Part shown: positions 20,691 to 27,760 of the stretch, piece by piece | Position numbering within the stretch: the stretch's first letter is position 1 | Layout: each line of letters begins with the position of its first letter | Virus record (IMG/VR): IMGVR_UViG_3300037502_001663 | Coordinates: 1-28,874 of that record | Source of the DNA: a virus | DNA: 28,874 bases | Reading direction: 5' to 3' (one strand) | Position numbers and translations under genes: made by a program | Notes under the pieces: generated by a model | What the model was told of the DNA's origin: nothing | What the model saw: the letters and a program-made list of their open reading frames with translations, nothing else | Database searches by the model: none

Positions 20691-20780
20691 TTACGGTAGG
20701 AAGTTTTCTGCGACGACCATCAAGACGAATGACCAGAACAGGCCGATCCAGAGAATGTGTGGGATGCGTATTTCGTTCAT
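20691..20780 (-). CDS. 29-aa leader-like membrane peptide
   Basis: ATG 20780 follows AGGAG eight bases upstream. MNEIRIPHILWIGLFWSFVL MVVAENFLP is one membrane helix. It is the first ORF behind the promoter/operator at 20812-20834 and 18 bases before the HTH regulator gene. The strong ribosome site is the main support; it could be a leader peptide or a tiny membrane effector. Confidence 0.55.
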   Translation of the reverse strand: MNEIRIPHILWIGLFWSFVLMVVAENFLP

Positions 20781-20811
20781 GACGTTGTCTCCTCTTCCGA
20801 GAACAACACTT

Positions 20812-20834
20812 AACGCCTTGCGCCCTAGACGCAA
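20812..20834 (-). promoter_or_regulatory. Promoter/operator of the early regulator operon (copy 2 of 3)
   Basis: Minus-strand TTGCGTCTAG-GGCG-CAAGGCG plus TT matches the element at 14809-14831 in 22 of 23 bases. It is a 17-base palindrome (TTGCG, seven bases, CGCAA), 31 bases before the 29-aa ORF. TTGCGT may be the -35; the -10 is unclear. Confidence 0.7.
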
Positions 20835-20868
20835 GAATTATTTTCAAGAGGATGGCCCGAAATGGGGT

Positions 20869-20910
20869 GGGGGCGTTCTGTCGGGAGGAGAGGAGATACA
20901 GAACGCCCCC
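20869..20910. other. Perfect 13-bp hairpin with purine-rich loop
   Basis: GGGGGCGTTCTGT (20869-20881) and ACAGAACGCCCCC (20898-20910) pair without mismatch around a 16-base loop, CGGGAGGAGAGGAGAT. No U-run follows on either side, so it is not a usual terminator. It lies between the early-operon operator and the integrase promoter and could be a structured RNA, a protein-binding site or part of the att region. Confidence 0.7.
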
Positions 20911-20970
20911 GGCGTCGGGAGGACGCGCCAACGGGGAGCATGGCTCTACCCGTCAGGGGAAGATGCCATA

Positions 20971-20987
20971 TGTGCGCGTGTCGCACA
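20971..20987. promoter_or_regulatory. 17-bp palindrome TGTGCG-N5-CGCACA
   Basis: A perfect 6-bp inverted repeat around CGTGT, six bases before the integrase promoter element. Its size is that of an HTH-dimer operator, but its sequence differs from the TTGCGTCTAG element, so it may bind a second regulator. Confidence 0.5.
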
Positions 20988-20993
20988 ATCTAC

Positions 20994-21022
20994 TTGCGTC
21001 TAGCACACAAGGCGACTATTGT
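20994..21022 (+). promoter_or_regulatory. Integrase promoter with operator (copy 3 of 3)
   Basis: TTGCGTCTAG-CACA-CAAGGCG (20994-21014) repeats the element of the two minus-strand operons with three differences in 21 bases. TTGCGT (20994-20999), a 17-base spacer and TATTGT (21017-21022) give a reasonable sigma-70 promoter pointing at the integrase 26 bases on. Confidence 0.65.
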
Positions 21023-21047
21023 TCGGGGTAACGGGAAGGAGAAACCC

Positions 21048-22124
21048 ATGAACGTGACCCTGTTTGAACGTAGCCCCGGCGTCTGGCGCATCCGCATCGA
21101 GACCAAGGAAAACGGTAAGCGGAAGTTCCGCACCGAGACGCTAAAAGGCACTGCGCTTGATGCCGAAGCCCGCAAGATCGAAATCCTGAAAGATCACCGC
21201 TCTGGCGATCTCGTCCACATCACGGACGACACCGTGAAGCAGCACTGGACGAAATGGCAGAACCGCCGTGTCGCCCTCAACCAGATCAGCGAGCTGACCT
21301 TCCAGAGCCAAGAAAACCTCATCAAGCCGTTTCTTGCCGACTACGGATCACGCCGCCTGCGCGACATCACGAAGGACGACATCGAGGACTTCTACCTGAC
21401 CCGCATCCGCAAGGTTGCTGCCGGGACGATGACGATCACGCATCACCATCTCAAAGCCATGTTCAATCAGGCTGTGACAGCCGGCGTCCTGACCAAGAAC
21501 CCGATGAAGCGGGTCTCCGCTCCCAAAGGCGACAGCGAGGCGCGTAAGCCTCTTGAAAAGAGACACATCAAGGCGCTGCTTGCTTACGCAGCAGACAAGC
21601 CGTTCCTTGGCCGCATGGTCCGTCTGGCTCTTGCCACAGGCATGCGTCGTGGCGAGATGTGCGCCCTGCGCTGGTCCGACATCGACATCGAGACCGGCAT
21701 CATCCATGTCGCCAGAACGGTTGTTCGCGTCGGCGCGAGCGAATACGAGAAGAAGCCAAAGACGGCGAAGTCGATCCGCTCAATCCGCATGCCGAAGTCC
21801 CTATGGGACGAGCTGAAGGCGGCAGCTGGCAAGCCAGACAAGCACGTCCTTCAGACCGTTTGGGGCGATCGTCCGACGCTCTCTTACATGACCAGCGCCA
21901 TGAAAGACGCCCTGCGTGCGATCGGCCTCGACGAAGGCTATTGCCTGCACTCCACCCGCCACGCTCATGCCACACATCTGCTGCGCGAGAAGATGCCGCT
22001 GAAGGCTGTCTCAGAACGCCTCGGCCATGCCAACGTCGAGGTGACGATGACCGTCTATGCCGGCGTCCTGACAGGCGACGATCAGGAGCTTGCCGACAGC
22101 ATGGACCGCATCGTGAACGGGTAA
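21048..22124 (+). CDS. int: Tyrosine recombinase / phage integrase
   Basis: 358 aa from ATG 21048, which has GGAAGGAG just upstream; the open frame to 20862 crosses the promoter and is not used. Residues 60-155 form the core-binding SAM-like domain. The catalytic domain shows Arg 200 (LATGMRRGE), a Lys in KPKTAKSIR (near 241), HSTRH (His 301, Arg 304), His 327 (RLGHANVEVT) and nucleophile Tyr 337 (TVYAGV). All active-site residues are present. The short N-terminus probably binds arm-type sites. It is convergent with the late operon and shares the operator found in the two other lysis/lysogeny operons. Confidence 0.95.
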   Translation: MNVTLFERSPGVWRIRIETKENGKRKFRTETLKGTALDAEARKIEILKDHRSGDLVHITDDTVKQHWTKWQNRRVALNQISELTFQSQENLIKPFLADYGSRRLRDITKDDIEDFYLTRIRKVAAGTMTITHHHLKAMFNQAVTAGVLTKNPMKRVSAPKGDSEARKPLEKRHIKALLAYAADKPFLGRMVRLALATGMRRGEMCALRWSDIDIETGIIHVARTVVRVGASEYEKKPKTAKSIRSIRMPKSLWDELKAAAGKPDKHVLQTVWGDRPTLSYMTSAMKDALRAIGLDEGYCLHSTRHAHATHLLREKMPLKAVSERLGHANVEVTMTVYAGVLTGDDQELADSMDRIVNG

Positions 22125-22130
22125 TGACCC

Positions 22131-22168
22131 GGCTTTACCCGTGCCGGGTAACGGTTTCGGGTAAAGCC
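22131..22168. other. Inverted repeats after integrase, candidate terminator or attP arm
   Basis: GGCTTTACCCG (22131-22141) pairs perfectly with CGGGTAAAGCC (22158-22168) over a 16-base loop. A competing pair ACCCGG/CCGGGT (22127-22132, 22144-22149) overlaps it. No strong U-run follows. The segment is built from GGGTAA units (22119, inverted 22135, 22146, 22159, and again 22311), so it may hold integrase arm sites rather than, or as well as, an end-of-transcript. Confidence 0.55.
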
Positions 22169-22282
22169 TTCACTAACATGCAATGATATCAATGCACTTA
22201 GAGTGATATCCCACCTTCATGTGAGAACCGGCCTCGCGTGCTATCTAGTTGATTTTCGTGCAATCAGCGATGCGGTAAGTGC
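22169..22282. other. Non-coding gap next to integrase
   Basis: 114 A/T-richer bases without a gene. TGATATC occurs at 22184-22190 and 22204-22210, 20 bases apart in the same orientation. Together with the GGGTAA units on both sides this is the most likely place for attP, but no core can be named from this window alone. Confidence 0.4.
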
Positions 22283-22310
22283 AAAAAAGAACCCCCTTTG
22301 CAGGGGGTTC
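22283..22310 (-). terminator. Intrinsic terminator of the late operon
   Basis: GAACCCCC (22289-22296) pairs with GGGGGTTC (22303-22310) over a six-base loop. On the minus strand the stem is followed by six U's (22288-22283). It lies 26 bases after the last late gene and protects the integrase from late readthrough. Confidence 0.9.
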
Positions 22311-22336
22311 GGGTAACGGATCGCAATAGGTTGGAT

Positions 22337-24409
22337 TTAACGCCGTTTCTGAGGTTCTTCGACCCTGACGCCCATAGCCTGAAGACGGGGAGAGATCGCC
22401 CCATAATACTCATTCAGCTCTGGTCGAATTTCCTTCTCGTCAGCATAGATCGTCCCAAGACGACCTAACCACGGACCAAGACCGTTCGGATTGTTCTGAG
22501 CGATCTTTGTGCCGTCAGTCACCCACTTCACGAAGCGCGGACTTTCCATCAGCTTCAGCATTGTGCGCCCGCTGACAAGGCCGACGACTGTGCCTGCCGT
22601 CAGCCCTTGCGCCGGAGTTCCGTCGATTGAGCTGCCGACGCTTTCGATCGCGCCAGCACCGAGCAGGGTCCAGATTGCATTGTTTGTCGTGTTGCTGAAA
22701 TTCAGCTTTCCAGACGCAGCCTTGCCGGCAGATGCGATCTTGAACAAGTCCTCGAGATCGTCCAGCGACCGCTCATATCGGGAGCCACCAAACAGCACCT
22801 TCTTCGCGCTGTTCGACATCTTTTCCCAATTATTCGCAAATGTCAGCATGTCGAAGTCAGCGACCTCGTCGATGCTGCCCGTTGCGCCAGACCGCTTCGT
22901 GCCGAGCTGCTGGATCGTCGAGGCGACAACCGTGTCCCATTCTTCAGGTTTAAGGTTGCGGCGCAGCTTGGCTAGGTTTGACACGCCTTCGCGCGTGCCG
23001 CTCAATGCGAAATTTGCAGCCTGAACGTCTGTGCCTTTTTCGGCAAGCTGCGTCAGGAAGTCGATGTTCCCTGTGCCACGCTGCATCCGCACATAGCGAT
23101 CCATCAGCTGCGAAGCCTTCTCAGCATCAGGGCCAGCAGCCTTAGCTGCCGCGTTGATGTCTTGTGCAAGCGCACCGTAAGCACGGGTCCAGAACTCACC
23201 GCCAGCACCGCTGTAGCCGCTGATGTCGGGACGCGCCAAATCCTGACCGAGAGCTGTGCGCTCCTTGCGGATCGTCCCGAACTGGATGCCGCCGCTTTGG
23301 TCAACGTCTGCCGCAACACGCTTCAAACGCTCAAGCGGACCACGCAGGATCGGTCCCATCGTATTCGGATCGGCAGCAAGGCGTTGCTCATATTCAGAGA
23401 TCAGCGCGCGCACGTTCGGCGCATCAACGCGCGTCGTCGGACCGATCGCGTTATCAAGCGCCGTGTCGAGCTGGCCGATGCGCTGCTGGAAGCGTTCGCC
23501 AGCGCCTTGTGCTGACTGTCGCAAGAAGCTGCCGAGAGGCCCACGTTCAAAGATGACCTCGCCACCCGGCCCTGCGGCTTGCTGTGCCACCTGTGCGCCA
23601 CGACGAGCGAAGTCAGTGCCAAGCTGCTCATACGCTTGCTGCACAGGACCGCCGATCGGGGAAGCCGTCGATGCCGCTTCAACACGCTGCACCATTGGAT
23701 TGTTTGATGCGACACCGAGCGGCAAGAAAACGCCCTGACGTTGCCCTGCTTGCGCCACATCTTCGCCTTTTGTGACCATGCCACGAAAGCGTTGCGACAC
23801 AGGGCCGGCAATAGCCTGCACAGCGCGAGGAATTGCCTCACCCACTGCCTGACCTGAAGCGTTTAAGCCAATGTCTAGCGCCGTGTCGCGCAGCACCGCA
23901 CCGGGAGAACGAGTGCTTTGAACGCCGAGCGTTTGACTTGCAAGCATGTCCCAAAGCGTGCGCGCGCCGCCACCGCCCAAACCAGCACCAGCAACCGTTC
24001 CCCCCGGTCCTAATGTTGTTCCGGCAGCTGCGCCCATTGCGCCGCCAACAGCTTCAACAATCTCAGGGGTTGCGCCAGCAATATCGCCAACAGTCGGAAG
24101 CGGGATGCCGAACATGCGCGAGTTTTGCTCGTTGAACATCGTCGGACGGCCCGTCTTCGGATCAGTGAAAACGAAATTCCCGTCACCATACGGTTGCGCG
24201 TCAGGGTAATACTGACGGATCGTTGCGAGCTTATCTTGTGATGTGCGAGCTGTTCCAGCAGCCATGCGCGCAGTAGCGCCTGCTCCTGTCGTCTTGTCGA
24301 TCGCTTCGTCGTAAAGCCGACCAGCTTCGGAATTAATTTCTTCGCGCGACATCGTTTCTGGAAAACGCACACGCCCTACGCCGGGAATGTTGACGACTGT
24401 TTCGGCCAT
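22337..24409 (-). CDS. Large internal virion / DNA-ejection protein
   Basis: A 690-aa protein starting at ATG 24409 behind GGAGG. The N-terminus (IPGVGRVRFPETMSREEINS) is the short beta-hairpin plus helix seen at the start of many phage structural proteins. A Gly/Ala-rich stretch (about 120-160: EAVGGAMGAAAGTTLGPGG ...) looks membrane-active, and the middle is alpha-helical and Gln/Arg-rich. A second Gly/Ala segment sits at about 590-620. This matches podoviral internal virion or pilot proteins that form a channel across the envelope. No enzymatic motif is seen. It is the last gene of the late operon. Confidence 0.65.
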   Translation of the reverse strand: MAETVVNIPGVGRVRFPETMSREEINSEAGRLYDEAIDKTTGAGATARMAAGTARTSQDKLATIRQYYPDAQPYGDGNFVFTDPKTGRPTMFNEQNSRMFGIPLPTVGDIAGATPEIVEAVGGAMGAAAGTTLGPGGTVAGAGLGGGGARTLWDMLASQTLGVQSTRSPGAVLRDTALDIGLNASGQAVGEAIPRAVQAIAGPVSQRFRGMVTKGEDVAQAGQRQGVFLPLGVASNNPMVQRVEAASTASPIGGPVQQAYEQLGTDFARRGAQVAQQAAGPGGEVIFERGPLGSFLRQSAQGAGERFQQRIGQLDTALDNAIGPTTRVDAPNVRALISEYEQRLAADPNTMGPILRGPLERLKRVAADVDQSGGIQFGTIRKERTALGQDLARPDISGYSGAGGEFWTRAYGALAQDINAAAKAAGPDAEKASQLMDRYVRMQRGTGNIDFLTQLAEKGTDVQAANFALSGTREGVSNLAKLRRNLKPEEWDTVVASTIQQLGTKRSGATGSIDEVADFDMLTFANNWEKMSNSAKKVLFGGSRYERSLDDLEDLFKIASAGKAASGKLNFSNTTNNAIWTLLGAGAIESVGSSIDGTPAQGLTAGTVVGLVSGRTMLKLMESPRFVKWVTDGTKIAQNNPNGLGPWLGRLGTIYADEKEIRPELNEYYGAISPRLQAMGVRVEEPQKRR

Positions 24410-24421
24410 GCTTCGGCCTCC

Positions 24422-25768
24422 TTACCTATAGGTGCGGGTGCGCGGATCGTAGGTATAGACAGGCGTGTTGTCGCCGCTTCCAGAGGCTTGCGGAGTTGCA
24501 CCACCAGCTTGCGAAGTTTCTGCGCCTGTCTGGCGAAGAGCTTGAGGCACGTTGCCGCTTAAGCGACCTTCAAGATCACGACGAGTGCCGGTTAGAAGCG
24601 CACGCAGAGCAGCTGACTGCCCTCTGAAATATCCAGTGCCACCATAACCGCGAACGATCGTGCTAAGGCGCGTCGGATCGTTCAGCAAATCCATGATGAT
24701 GCGTTCGTCAGGACCGTTTAAAACGCCGAGATTGTTTGCCTCTTTCGCTTTTAGCTTGAACTGGTTGTAAAGCGTTGATTGACGACCGCCAGCTTCGCCC
24801 ATTGCTCCGACTTGGAAACCGTTTTTCTCAACGTCTTCGACAAGCGCAGCAATGTTGTTTTCAAGGTCTTTGATCGTCGTAAGCTGTGTTCTGATCTTCT
24901 CAGCTTCACCGGGCGTCACGACATACGGAGACGATCTGACGTTATCGCCGCCAGTTGGAGCTGTAGGACGTTCACGCAAGTTTGCAGGAGGCAAAAAGCC
25001 AGCCGATGCAGGATCAATACCGGGCTGCATCTCGATGACCTTCGTGCCATCAGGACGCACAACCTCAGTCGGCGTTGACTTCGTTGCAATCTGCCACGCA
25101 GCCGCATAACGCGGCGAGTTGCGGAGTGCTTCAGCTTCAGGCCCTTGCGCGTTGCCGGCTTCAAGGATTTGCAAAGCCATGCCACGCTCGCTTGTGCCGT
25201 ATGGGCTTTTATTCGATTGAGCGATAGCAACAGGGTTGCCTTTTTCGTCCCATTTATAAACGGTCCCGCCGCTTTCAAATGTTTTCGGCGTAGCAAGATT
25301 TCTCTGACGCTCCATAATCTCAAGCTGCGTTGCAAGCGTCTGCTGCGGATCGCGCGTGCGGATCGTGCGGATCGCCTGACGAACATCAGACACACCAAGA
25401 CCAGCCGGGTTGAACCCGTATTTCTGCTGAAACGCGACAGGGTCTTTCAAATCTTCGCGGATGCGCTTGTCATCCTGCATCTCTTCCATGCGGGACTGAT
25501 ACTGCGCCTGCATGAGACGCCGCTGCGCTGAGTTATAGAGATCAGTATTCAGGCTGCTCCCGGCTTGACCGAGTTGCGCCAGATACGCAGCGCGTTGCTG
25601 TGGCTCCATAGGCTGACCGGCAGCAAGAAGAAGCGCGCTCATGTTGCCGATCGAGTTCCACGCAGCCTGCCGCACGTCGCCCATAGGAACGCCGTAGCGC
25701 GGGTCAATGTTGTTAGGGTCAGCGTATTGACCGCCGCCCGTGAAAAAATCGAGGAGACCCTGAACCAT
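24422..25768 (-). CDS. Internal virion/ejection-type protein
   Basis: A 448-aa protein. ATG 25768 shares a base with the upstream TAA (TAATG). The N-terminus contains MVQGLLDFFTGGGQYADPNN and SIGNMSALLLAAGQPMEPQQ, then a long Gln/Arg-rich helical region and a disordered Gly/Ser/Thr tail (TSQAGGATPQASGSGDNTP). Many podoviruses have such a helical middle-sized protein beside the large pilot protein. No motif with a known activity. Function is inferred from context. Confidence 0.6.
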   Translation of the reverse strand: MVQGLLDFFTGGGQYADPNNIDPRYGVPMGDVRQAAWNSIGNMSALLLAAGQPMEPQQRAAYLAQLGQAGSSLNTDLYNSAQRRLMQAQYQSRMEEMQDDKRIREDLKDPVAFQQKYGFNPAGLGVSDVRQAIRTIRTRDPQQTLATQLEIMERQRNLATPKTFESGGTVYKWDEKGNPVAIAQSNKSPYGTSERGMALQILEAGNAQGPEAEALRNSPRYAAAWQIATKSTPTEVVRPDGTKVIEMQPGIDPASAGFLPPANLRERPTAPTGGDNVRSSPYVVTPGEAEKIRTQLTTIKDLENNIAALVEDVEKNGFQVGAMGEAGGRQSTLYNQFKLKAKEANNLGVLNGPDERIIMDLLNDPTRLSTIVRGYGGTGYFRGQSAALRALLTGTRRDLEGRLSGNVPQALRQTGAETSQAGGATPQASGSGDNTPVYTYDPRTRTYR

Positions 25769-26280
25769 TATTTACCTCCGCCGAATATCCCGCCGAACAT
25801 GCTTTGCAGCAAGCCGGGTTGAGGCGGACCGTAGCCGCCAGTTGAAGCGTCAGGAGCAACCGGACCTTGCGGCATCGGGCCATCAAGAAGACCGCGTGTG
25901 TAAAAGTCGTTCACCATCTGCCCGTCTACGTTAATGAGCCGAGAACGCACTTTTGACAAGTCACCGCCAGCGAACTGATCTGCGTATGCCTGTGCGCCCG
26001 GACCAGCATCACCTAAGCCCCGTGTGTAGCCTTCCACGTTCCAAGCCGCAGGCATCGGAGGCCCTTGCATTTCAAGCGGACCTTGGACCGGCATTGAGCC
26101 GGGAGCAGGACCGACAGCGCGTGCAGGACCGGGAAGCGGCGGCAGCTGTGCCTGTGGATTTGCAAACGCCGGGATGTTCGGGATCGTCTGACCCTGCACG
26201 CCTGTAACGGCAGAAGAAAGACCGCCGAGACGCTGCCCTTGCTGCATACGGTTCTGGCGAATGATGTCGAGAATGTTCAT
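25768..26280 (-). CDS. Pro/Gly-rich virion-associated protein
   Basis: A 170-aa protein. A short N-terminal helix (MNILDIIRQNRMQQGQRLGG) is followed by a long Pro/Gly/Gln-rich, likely disordered part (LPPLPGPARAVGPAPGSMPV) and a Gly-rich end (LLQSMFGGIFGGGK). ATG 26280 overlaps the upstream TGA (ATGA). A minor structural or linker protein of the ejection set is likely; no family recognised. Confidence 0.6.
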   Translation of the reverse strand: MNILDIIRQNRMQQGQRLGGLSSAVTGVQGQTIPNIPAFANPQAQLPPLPGPARAVGPAPGSMPVQGPLEMQGPPMPAAWNVEGYTRGLGDAGPGAQAYADQFAGGDLSKVRSRLINVDGQMVNDFYTRGLLDGPMPQGPVAPDASTGGYGPPQPGLLQSMFGGIFGGGK

Positions 26281-27074
26281 CCGAGAAGCCCTCTCATTTT
26301 AGGAAGCGGGCGAAACTGACCGCGATTTATTTGCATTTGCGGCATCCGCTCTTCCTCTTCTGGCTGCTGCGCCAGCTTTGCGAGCTGAAGCAAACCGCTG
26401 GCAATGCCGGCAGCACCCTTCGACATATCGGCACGCTGCGCCATGTCGATCTTCTGTTGCGCCGCCTGTTCTGTCGTCAAAGGCGTAGGAGCATCGACAA
26501 GGCTTGGCGCGATCGTGTTACCAAGCCAGCGAGCTGCCGTGCCAAGGTCTGCTGAATAGACAGGCTTTTGAGGCGTAGCCGCAGCAGGTGCAGACGCGGC
26601 AGCAGGAGCTTGTGCCGCAGCCGTGTCTACAGCCGTTCCATCAAGAAGATTGATGCCTTGAGCGATCGAACCGACCTTTGCGGAATAGTTAGGGTCTGTC
26701 GCATAGCCAGACTTTTGCAACTCTGCGAGTTGTGCATCCAAGCCTTGCGCCTGACGCAAGCCTGAATATCGCTTGTTCTCATTGATGAACTTCGCATAGT
26801 CGGCAGCACTGTCAGCCATCGAGCCATACTGGCGAAAGCTGTCTGCTGTGCGATACATGCCGCCGTCGCCATATTCGCTTGTGGCAAGCGTCTGACCGCC
26901 AGAACGTCCATGCGACTTGATGCCGAAATAGTTTTGACCGGGCGCACTTTTGCCGTAACCGCTTTCAATCGCAGCTTGAGCAATGATGATGCGCGGATCG
27001 ACGCCCGTAGCGCGAGAAGCCTCAAGCGCATAAGGCGTCATCTGTTGAACAAAACGTCTGCGGAAGTCTTCCAT
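26277..27074 (-). CDS. Glucosaminidase-type virion-associated peptidoglycan hydrolase
   Basis: A 265-aa protein. Residues 8-140 match the FlgJ/GH73 glucosaminidase fold: DPRIIIAQAAIESGYGKSA with catalytic Glu 37, NYFGIKSHGRSGG, and SFRQYGSMADSAADYAKFIN. It lacks a signal peptide, and it sits among virion proteins, so it probably cuts the cell wall during DNA entry rather than at lysis. The C-terminus is an Ala/Pro linker followed by a charged tail (EEEERMPQMQINRGQFRPLP). ATG 27074 overlaps the upstream TGA (TGATG). Confidence 0.85.
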   Translation of the reverse strand: MEDFRRRFVQQMTPYALEASRATGVDPRIIIAQAAIESGYGKSAPGQNYFGIKSHGRSGGQTLATSEYGDGGMYRTADSFRQYGSMADSAADYAKFINENKRYSGLRQAQGLDAQLAELQKSGYATDPNYSAKVGSIAQGINLLDGTAVDTAAAQAPAAASAPAAATPQKPVYSADLGTAARWLGNTIAPSLVDAPTPLTTEQAAQQKIDMAQRADMSKGAAGIASGLLQLAKLAQQPEEEERMPQMQINRGQFRPLPKMRGLLG

Positions 27075-27760
27075 CAGATCACCTCATGCCACTGCTGGCG
27101 AATAGCATCACCGATCAATCCGAGACGCCGCTTCACTTCAGCTTTACGCTCTTCCGGCAAATTCTCAATCCGCACCTTGTTCTCATCGAGATACGCCGTG
27201 CAGTCCCAACAGTCACGCCCTGTCTTTTCACCAAGGTTGTAACCGGGCGGGAAGTCAGCGTTCATCTCGTCGAGATAATCGAACACATGTTCGGTCGTCC
27301 AGTTCTCGATCGGATGAACGACTTGGATGCCATTTACGATGTCGCCGTTGCGAAACTGCGACTTGCGCTTGTCCTCAAGACGAGTGCCGCGAATGATGCG
27401 TTCGACGCCCATCTGCATCATTGCGTTGTGCAGCGGATACCAAATGTTTGCAGCACAGCACGACAGATAAGGCTGGATCAACGGACCATCGTTCTCCGTG
27501 ATCGACTTGCCTGCTGTCGTGTTGTTAATCGGAACAACATCAGCCGGCCATCCGAACTCTGCGATGTTTGCAGGCTGGTTCGCTTTAATCTCAATAAAAT
27601 TAGGGAGACGTGATTTCCACATCTCCATGTATTCCTCCATCTCTGGATAGGCCGCACCAGAGTTGAGCCACACGACAGGCAGCGTCTCCCACTGGTCACG
27701 GAACAGGTAAAGACAGGCCAAGCTGTCTTTACCGCCAGAGAATTGAAGGACTGTCTTCAT
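27074..27760 (-). CDS. PAPS reductase-like PP-loop protein with Fe-S-type Cys pairs
   Basis: A 228-aa protein. QFSGGKDSLACL (7-18) is the PP-loop that binds the adenylyl group. CC at 101-102 and CWDC (184-187) are 81 residues apart, close to the CC-x~80-CxxC motif that holds a [4Fe-4S] cluster in APS reductases. The C-terminal ECG(L/I)H catalytic motif of true reductases is missing; the protein ends soon after RRLGLIG. It is probably an ATP-using sulfur-transfer or adenylylating enzyme like DndC/TtcA-type relatives rather than a sulfate-assimilation enzyme. It is embedded in the late operon with overlaps on both sides (TGATG, TAATG). Confidence 0.8.
   Translation of the reverse strand: MKTVLQFSGGKDSLACLYLFRDQWETLPVVWLNSGAAYPEMEEYMEMWKSRLPNFIEIKANQPANIAEFGWPADVVPINNTTAGKSITENDGPLIQPYLSCCAANIWYPLHNAMMQMGVERIIRGTRLEDKRKSQFRNGDIVNGIQVVHPIENWTTEHVFDYLDEMNADFPPGYNLGEKTGRDCWDCTAYLDENKVRIENLPEERKAEVKRRLGLIGDAIRQQWHEVI

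Noticed and set aside
20638-20931. 97-aa minus-strand open frame in the integrase control region
   Set aside because: It crosses an operator and a hairpin, has no ribosome site, and a better supported 29-aa ORF occupies part of it.
27074-27760. Canonical PAPS reductase (cysH) for sulfate assimilation
   Set aside because: The C-terminal ECGxH motif with the catalytic cysteine is missing, and no sulfur-assimilation genes are nearby.
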